From assembly GCA_013362295.1 (NCBI GenBank), contig JABFWJ010000316.1, positions 1 to 13,594 on the forward strand: DNA of 13,594 nucleotides, in the 5' to 3' direction. The notes beneath the pieces were generated by a model that did not search any database, had not been told where the DNA came from, and saw only the letters and a list, made by a program, of their open reading frames with translations. This DNA is from Thermoleophilia bacterium. Its GTDB lineage: Bacteria; Actinomycetota; Thermoleophilia; Gaiellales; Gaiellaceae. Made by a program: the position numbers and the translations under genes. This document shows, in pieces, positions 6,100-11,243 of the stretch (the stretch's first letter is position 1; every line of letters begins with the position of its first letter).

Positions 6100-8360
6100 C
6101 AGAAGCGGAAGTAGATGAACGGGGCCACGCCTTCGGGGCCGAGGGTGTTGATCACCATGAGTGCAACGGCGAAGCAGGTCGCCTGCGCCGGCACCGGCAG
6201 GCGCTGAAAGCCGCGAAGGGCCGCGCCGATCGCTCCGGGCCGGATGTACTGGCCGGCGATCCCGACGAGGATCGCGAGCACGACCGACGTCGTCACGAGC
6301 GGGGACGACTGGCCCCACGCGACGAAGAGACGTCCGATCACGTCACCGGCCCGGCCGAACGAGTCGGCCCGGAAGAAGATCCAGCCGAAGCACACGACGT
6401 GGAAGGTGACGAAACGCCCGAGCCACTTCGCGGCCTCCGACGTCGGGCGCCAACCGGTCGCGCGTTCGATCGACAGCCCGAGCCCGTGGATGCCGCCCCA
6501 GACCACGAACGTCCAGGCGGCGCCGTGCCACAGGCCGCCGAGCAGCATCGTCAGCATGAGATTCCGGTAGGTGAGCAGCCGCCCCTTGCGGTTCCCGCCG
6601 AGTGAGATGTAGAGGTAGTCGCGCAGCCAGCGCGAGAGCGTCATGTGCCAGCGCCGCCAGAAGTCCTGCAACGAGACCGCCGTGTAGGGCGAGGCGAAGT
6701 TTTGCGGGAATTCGACGCCGAGCAGCAGGGCGACGCCGATCGCGATGTTCGTGTAACCGCAGAAGTCGGCGAAGATCTGCACGGCGTAGCCGTAGATCGC
6801 GACGAGCACCTCGAGCGACGAGTGCCTGTTCGGTGCGGCAAACACGTCGTCGACGATGTGCGTGGCGAGGTGGTTCGCAATCACGACCTTCAGAAAGAGG
6901 CCGCTGACGATGAGGAAGAACGCGCGCGAGGCGTCGACCTTGCGCGGGTCGCGCTCGCGCTCGAGCTGCGGCAGCAGCTCGCTCGCCCGCACGATCGGCC
7001 CCGCGACCAGGTGCGGGAAGAACGCCTGGAAGACCGCGAAGCGCGCGAACGATGCCGGGACGAGCTCGCCGCGGTAGGTGTCGACGACGTACGAGATCGC
7101 CATGAACGAGTAGAAGGAGATCCCGACCGGCAGCACGACGTGCGCGATCCACGAGGTGCCCGCGACGTTGTCCGTCGTGCTGAGGAAGAAGTTCGCGTAC
7201 TTGAAGTAGCCGAGGAAGCCGAGGTCGAACGCGATTGCGAGCGCGAGGAAGCCCTTGCGCGCGGCGACGGCGCGCGATCGGTGGATCGCGACCGCGAGCA
7301 CGTGGTTGACGATCGTCGACGCTGCGAGCAGGAAGACGAAGCGCCAGTCCCACCACGCGTAGAACACGTAGCTCGCCAGGAGGATCCACCCGCGCCACGC
7401 GACCTGGCGCCGCATCAGCGCCCACGACACCGGCAGCACCACCATGAAGAAGACCGCGAAGGTGACGGTCGGGAAGAGCACTACCGCTGGAAGCTTGACG
7501 CGCAGGGTGAGCCGCCGGACGGCGAGCGAGCCGGCGGCGTCCTTCACGCGCACGCTGAGCACATACGCGCCGGGCTTCGCGAGCGGCCTGCCGATGATCC
7601 GTCCGTCGGCCTCGAGATGGATCCCCTTCGGTGCCCTGGCGAGCAGCGACCACCGGTACGGCGCGAGCCCCGACGTGGCGGCGAGCTTCGCCGCATACGG
7701 CTTGCCGCGCCGCGCCGCCGGCAGCACCGTCGTCGTGACCTGCACCGGCTTGAGCGCGATCCCGCCCGTGAGCAGCGACTGGTGGATGAGCGTCGCCATC
7801 GCGTCCGCGCCGGGCTGGAGGAGGTGCAGGCCATCGTCCTGGAACCAATCCGGATGGCTGCGCGAGTAGACGTTCCAGTCGACCACGCTCAGCTCGGGAT
7901 GCTGCTTGGCTGCGGTCTGGATGTCGTCGTTCATGTTGATGTACGGGTGGTGGGCCGCCCGCAGGGTGAGCCACCACACGTGCTTGACGCCGGCCGCCTT
8001 GAACGCATCGAGAGCGTCCTCGATGTTCTGCGCGTACTGATCCTCGAAGTCGTTGTAGCCGACGGAGACGACGACGTTCGCCCCGAGCGTCGAGCCCATC
8101 GCCTTGGCGAGCTGCACGACGCTCGGCGGACGGACGCCGTTGACCGGGCACCCTTCGCCCTCCACCCGGCGACACGGCGCCACCTCGAGGTCGAGGTCGA
8201 CGCCCTGCCGGACGATCGCCACCGCGCTGCTCGTGCCGGGAATCGCATCCGCGACGGAGTCGCCGATCAGCGTCACGTGCTGCAGGTCGCGCGGGCCCGC
8301 GTGCGCGGTCGACGCCCCCAGCGCGAGCGCGAGCAACGCGAACACGAGGACCCCCCGCAT
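6099..8360 (-). CDS. SGNH - Ig-like - MBOAT fusion, putative surface O-acyltransferase
   Basis: A continuous 753-residue protein with three modules. Residues 1-22 are a signal peptide (MRGVLVFALLALALGASTAHA). Residues 27-200 form an SGNH domain: block I is LIGDS (S35), block III is SVGYND (G101, N103), and block V is DGLHL (D176, H179). Residues 207-288 resemble a putative Ig domain of the He_PIG type (PYRWSLLARAPKGIHLEADGR, then GAYVLSVRVKDAAG). Residues 292-753 form an MBOAT membrane O-acyltransferase of the AlgI/PatA kind with many membrane helices; FWRRWHMTLSRWLRDYLYISLGG spans 567-589, the probable catalytic His is H612 in GGLWHGAAW, and H625 lies in WGGIHG. The MBOAT would move an acyl group across the membrane and the SGNH domain would transfer it to, or remove it from, a surface glycan. 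The gene heads a coupled pair with the SGNH gene downstream. No Shine-Dalgarno sequence precedes the ATG. The domain assignment is firm; the role is inferred. Confidence 0.92.
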   Translation of the reverse strand: MRGVLVFALLALALGASTAHAGPRDLQHVTLIGDSVADAIPGTSSAVAIVRQGVDLDLEVAPCRRVEGEGCPVNGVRPPSVVQLAKAMGSTLGANVVVSVGYNDFEDQYAQNIEDALDAFKAAGVKHVWWLTLRAAHHPYINMNDDIQTAAKQHPELSVVDWNVYSRSHPDWFQDDGLHLLQPGADAMATLIHQSLLTGGIALKPVQVTTTVLPAARRGKPYAAKLAATSGLAPYRWSLLARAPKGIHLEADGRIIGRPLAKPGAYVLSVRVKDAAGSLAVRRLTLRVKLPAVVLFPTVTFAVFFMVVLPVSWALMRRQVAWRGWILLASYVFYAWWDWRFVFLLAASTIVNHVLAVAIHRSRAVAARKGFLALAIAFDLGFLGYFKYANFFLSTTDNVAGTSWIAHVVLPVGISFYSFMAISYVVDTYRGELVPASFARFAVFQAFFPHLVAGPIVRASELLPQLERERDPRKVDASRAFFLIVSGLFLKVVIANHLATHIVDDVFAAPNRHSSLEVLVAIYGYAVQIFADFCGYTNIAIGVALLLGVEFPQNFASPYTAVSLQDFWRRWHMTLSRWLRDYLYISLGGNRKGRLLTYRNLMLTMLLGGLWHGAAWTFVVWGGIHGLGLSIERATGWRPTSEAAKWLGRFVTFHVVCFGWIFFRADSFGRAGDVIGRLFVAWGQSSPLVTTSVVLAILVGIAGQYIRPGAIGAALRGFQRLPVPAQATCFAVALMVINTLGPEGVAPFIYFRF

Positions 8361-8424
8361 CGGCGCGATGGTAGCGACGGCTCTCGATTGACGCTCGCTG
8401 CACGAAATTCGTCGCGCCTCGGAC

Positions 8425-8454
8425 TTGCGGGAGGTGGCCGGTCGTCCGTACAGT
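8425..8454 (+). promoter_or_regulatory. Candidate promoter of structured element, copy 2
   Basis: TTGCGG (8425-8430) and TACAGT (8449-8454) are separated by 18 bases, an acceptable sigma-70-type promoter. The -10 box and the next six bases (GCGGCT) are identical to those before copy 1. Predicted transcription would begin at about 8461, at the closing stem. Confidence 0.5.
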
Positions 8455-8460
8455 GCGGCT

Positions 8461-8578
8461 TCCGCCGGGCGCGGAGCGCAAGTAGGTCGAAGCCCCGCCG
8501 AGCGACTCAGGCGCGCGCAAGCGCGAACGAGCCGGTCGGTGAGGTGGACGAAAGCGCCACCGCGCCGGGCGGTTTTTT
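8461..8578 (+). ncRNA. Candidate structured small RNA, copy 2 (unknown family)
   Basis: The second copy of the element at 3713-3834. P1 pairs 8462-8472 with 8562-8572 (10 of 11 pairs, one G-G mismatch). P2 is unchanged. P3 pairs 8506-8508 with 8529-8531 and 8512-8516 with 8521-8525 around the same GCAA tetraloop, although its arms differ from copy 1. P4 (8543-8561) is identical. T6 at 8573-8578 follows P1 directly. The copy lies between the minus-strand MBOAT fusion gene, from which it diverges, and the minus-strand DUF1906 gene, whose stop codon is 10 bases away. No plus-strand gene follows, so here it cannot be a leader of a downstream gene. This favours a free-standing RNA over a riboswitch. 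Confidence 0.65.
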
Positions 8579-8588
8579 ACGGTCCCGC

Positions 8589-10226
8589 TCAGCCGCGGAG
8601 GCGAAACGGCGCCGAGCGCCACGCCGCCCAGTGCCAGTACCACGCCGGCGGCTTGCGCGGCGCGGCCGCCGGCCGCGTGCCCTTGCCGTGCTGGGAGTCG
8701 TACAGCGCCCAGGCCCAGCGCGGGACGACGCGCGGCACGTCCGCGGGGCGTTTCGCAGGGACGACGACGACCGCACGCGACGCGACACCGGCGGTCCCGG
8801 CGCTGTCGATCGCGCGCACGCGATAGACGGTCGGGACGTTCGGATGGACCGCGCGCACGATCACGCGCCGGACGCTGCCCGCCACGTGCGCCGACGGCGT
8901 GCCGTCCAGCAGGACGTCGTAGGAGACGACAGGCCCGGCGTTGTCGGTCGACCCCCGCCAGGAGAGGCGGAGCGCGCCCTTGACCATGCGGCCCGTGACA
9001 CCGTCGGGCCTGCTCGGCGGAACGGTGTCCGCGAGCAGCCCGAAGTAGCCGGGGACGAGCGTCTCGATTTCGACCGTGCCGTCGCCGAGCAGCGTGTAGC
9101 CCGCGTCGAGGCCGGGCGCGGCCTTCTTCAGCGGCGTCCACGTCGTGCCGTCGGTCGAGAACGACGGCGCGAGACCGTTCGCTGCGACGGCGAGGTGCAG
9201 GCTCACCGGTGCGCCGAAGCGCGGCACAGGCGTCGATGTCTGCGTGTCGGTCACGGTGAGCTGCACCGCGTAGCCGTTGGGCGTCGGCGCCTGCGTCGTC
9301 GGCGTCAGCGTCACGACTGCGGTCGAGGGGAACGACCCGGTCGTCCACGTCGCGGTCGCCTTGCCGTCGCCGGACCCGACCGATCCTGCCGGCGGCTCGG
9401 GCGGCGGCGGCGGAGGCGGCGCAGCGTTGCCGACGACGGCGGCGTCGACGTAGCTGCTGTCGATGTTGATCGTCACGCCGCCCCACGTCTCCCGGTGGCC
9501 GCCCTTGTACTGGTGCACGCGTTGATGGTTGACCCAGAGGCTGTCGCTCACGTACGGATCGCCGAACACCGACTCGACGCCGTTCCAGTTCGCGATCCAG
9601 ACCACGTCGGGCAGCGCCGACCCGAGCGTCGACACATCGCGGATCGTCGAGGCCGCGCTGCCGTACACGCCGGGCACGAACGCGAGGGTGCGCAATTCGG
9701 TCACCCAGCCGGTGACGAACGACTGCACCGCCTTTGTGCACGCGGTGTCGGTCGTCTTGTAGCCCTCCATGTCGAAGTAGATCGGGCTGCCGGCCGGCAG
9801 GCCGAACCCGCCCGCCAGCCGGGCGGCGTCGTCTGCGGCGGCCCGCCCCTGCGCGACGGCCGTCGCCTGCGTGCTCGAGATGCGCTGCAACCGGGTCGCA
9901 CCGACGCACGGCGCCTGGAGGCCGACGTAGAGCGGCAACAGGCTCCAGCCCATCGAGACGGCGGTCGAGACCCAGGCCGGCGAGAGATTGCCGTCCGCGC
10001 AGGCGCGATTGACGCCGCCCAGGTAGATGCCCACGGCGCGGTAGGGCGAGGCCGACCAGGCCTGCAGCGCGTTCGTCGACGGCGCGGTGCAGGCATCGAA
10101 GCCGTAGCCGGTGAACACCTGTGCGCGCGCCTGCAGGTTCGCCGCCGAGCCGCCGGCCGTCACCAGGAGGCAGGTGACGATGGCCGCGACGATGAGAGAC
10201 CCCCCTCTCAGACTCGCACCCCGCAA
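8589..10226 (-). CDS. Exported DUF1906 (glycoside-hydrolase-like) protein with fibronectin III-like domain
   Basis: A 545-residue secreted protein. A signal peptide (about 1-29, LIVAAIVTCLLVTAGGSAA) is followed by a DUF1906 or Rv2525c-like domain at about 37-265: it begins TGYGFDACTAPS, has the acidic pair in YFDMEGY (D152, E154), and contains GVYGS, WIANWNG and HQY. This TIM-barrel-like family is thought to act on cell-wall or surface glycans; activity is mostly unproven. A proline-run linker (270-279) leads to a poorly defined beta-rich region (about 285-398), then a fibronectin type III-like domain (about 402-490, DTVPPSRPDGVTG, LSWRGSTDNAG and YRVRAIDSAG) and a basic, Trp-rich tail. The start shown is TTG at 10226, the only common start upstream of the signal peptide in this frame. 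It has no good ribosome binding site, so the start is uncertain. It appears to be a single-gene unit. Confidence 0.85.
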   Translation of the reverse strand: MRGASLRGGSLIVAAIVTCLLVTAGGSAANLQARAQVFTGYGFDACTAPSTNALQAWSASPYRAVGIYLGGVNRACADGNLSPAWVSTAVSMGWSLLPLYVGLQAPCVGATRLQRISSTQATAVAQGRAAADDAARLAGGFGLPAGSPIYFDMEGYKTTDTACTKAVQSFVTGWVTELRTLAFVPGVYGSAASTIRDVSTLGSALPDVVWIANWNGVESVFGDPYVSDSLWVNHQRVHQYKGGHRETWGGVTINIDSSYVDAAVVGNAAPPPPPPPEPPAGSVGSGDGKATATWTTGSFPSTAVVTLTPTTQAPTPNGYAVQLTVTDTQTSTPVPRFGAPVSLHLAVAANGLAPSFSTDGTTWTPLKKAAPGLDAGYTLLGDGTVEIETLVPGYFGLLADTVPPSRPDGVTGRMVKGALRLSWRGSTDNAGPVVSYDVLLDGTPSAHVAGSVRRVIVRAVHPNVPTVYRVRAIDSAGTAGVASRAVVVVPAKRPADVPRVVPRWAWALYDSQHGKGTRPAAAPRKPPAWYWHWAAWRSAPFRLRG

Positions 10227-10404
10227 GCCGTGGAGCCTGCCACCGGGGTGTGAGGGAAAAGCAAAGGCCGAATCCTGGTCGATCGTCTAGTGGGGAAACA
10301 CGCGCCGGACGCCGAAGAAGTGACCACGCGTATTGAGGATCGTTTCCGGGGCAGAGTCTTCCTCGGGCCTCGCACCAAGACTGAGGTCAGGACTTCTCTC
10401 GGCC

Positions 10405-10423
10405 CCGGAGACCCTCGCTCCGG
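10405..10423 (-). terminator. Hairpin downstream of the response regulator gene
   Basis: CCGGAG (10405-10410) and CTCCGG (10418-10423) pair around a seven-base loop, about 22 bases past the response regulator stop codon on the minus strand. No T-run follows, so it is a weak terminator candidate. The rest of 10227-10444 shows no gene; it should hold the DUF1906 promoter, but I see no convincing -35/-10 pair. Confidence 0.35.
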
Positions 10424-10444
10424 CCCGGATCTGCTATGCCGCTA

Positions 10445-10996
10445 CTAGTGCAGCGCGTGCACGCGGCGAGCGCGATGATGTAGCGCGTCGCCGGAGGCCG
10501 CCCGCTCCAGATAGACGTTCTGGAGGTGGCCGATCAGCAGCGCAGGATCGATCGTCTTCGGCAGCACGGCGCGTGCCCCAGCGGCGAGCGCCCGCGTCTG
10601 GTGGTTCGGCGTCGCGGAGGCCGTGAGCACGAACACGACGGCCGGCATCCGCTCCGTGATCCGACTCGTCGCCTCGATGCCGTCCATGATCGGCATCTCG
10701 ATATCCATCAGGACCACGTCGGGCTGTGAGGCCGAGGCGAGCACGACGCCGTCGCGCCCGTTGGTCGCGCAGCCGACCACTTCGACCCATTCGTGCCGGT
10801 GGAAGCAGCGGAGGAGGAGCTCGGTGAAGATCGGGTGGTCCTCGACGATCAGGACCCTGAGCGGCCTCTCGGACGATGCCGGGAACGCTGGGGAAACGAC
10901 AGGTGGGCGGCGTTTCGCGGCCGATCCGCCGCCCACCATGTCGACCAGGCGTCCCGCACGACCAATTGCCGTCAGTCCTGCGTGAGCCGTCGTCAT
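10445..10996 (-). CDS. Receiver-only response regulator
   Basis: A 183-residue protein with one receiver domain at about residues 46-163. The key residues are present: acidic pocket E51/D52 (LIVEDHP), phospho-acceptor D98 (VVLMDIEMPIMDG), switch T125 (FVLTAS) and K147 (AVLPKTI). The sequence resembles NarL-type receivers, which normally carry a C-terminal LuxR-type helix-turn-helix, but here only about 20 basic residues follow. The product may work by protein contact rather than DNA binding. A poorly conserved 45-residue leader precedes the domain; ATG at 10996 is shown, and ATG at 10939, which trims the leader, is equally possible. No histidine kinase gene is in the window. The gene diverges from the SARP-type regulator, with which it may share control. 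Confidence 0.85.
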   Translation of the reverse strand: MTTAHAGLTAIGRAGRLVDMVGGGSAAKRRPPVVSPAFPASSERPLRVLIVEDHPIFTELLLRCFHRHEWVEVVGCATNGRDGVVLASASQPDVVLMDIEMPIMDGIEATSRITERMPAVVFVLTASATPNHQTRALAAGARAVLPKTIDPALLIGHLQNVYLERAASGDALHHRARRVHALH

Positions 10997-11160
10997 CGGG
11001 GACACGCCCTGCCGGGCGACTGCGGCGCGCCCCGGCTCTGCTCCCGACGTCGACGGCTTCCACCCGGGGATCGCGGCTTGCACGGTTCCGGCGGGTCCCC
11101 AGCTAGCCACGGCTACCACACCCAGGGAATGAGGTGCGATAGTGGATGCGAGGGATACGT

Positions 11161-11170
11161 CTTGTACAAG
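11161..11170. promoter_or_regulatory. Palindrome CTTGTACAAG in the divergent intergenic region
   Basis: A perfect 10-bp palindrome, roughly centred between the response regulator and the SARP-type gene. A looser inverted pair, CGAT and ATCG, follows within 25 bases. It could be an operator for either gene; no regulator is identified. Confidence 0.3.
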
Positions 11171-11200
11171 CCACGATTGAATGATCGAACGCACCGTCCA

Positions 11201-11220
11201 TCCGCCGGTCATCAGCCGGT
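11201..11220 (+). promoter_or_regulatory. 11-bp-period direct repeat upstream of the SARP-type gene
   Basis: TCCGCCGGT (11201-11209) and TCAGCCGGT (11212-11220) match at eight of nine bases and are exactly 11 bp apart, ending 23 bases before the ATG. SARP-family DNA-binding domains recognise short direct repeats on one helix face with 11-bp spacing, so this could be an autoregulatory site. Only two units are seen. Confidence 0.35.
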
Positions 11221-11243
11221 AACTCCGCTCGGGCCGTAACCCG

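Noticed and set aside
6343..9909. Very long open frames (about 1200 codons) on both strands across the MBOAT and DUF1906 genes.
   Set aside because: These are high-GC shadow frames with Arg/Ala-rich low-complexity translations; the real genes lie in another frame with clear domains and signal peptides.
10227..10444. A missing helix-turn-helix of the response regulator, lost by frameshift.
   Set aside because: I found no helix-turn-helix-like peptide in the other minus-strand frames, and the gap is barely long enough for one.
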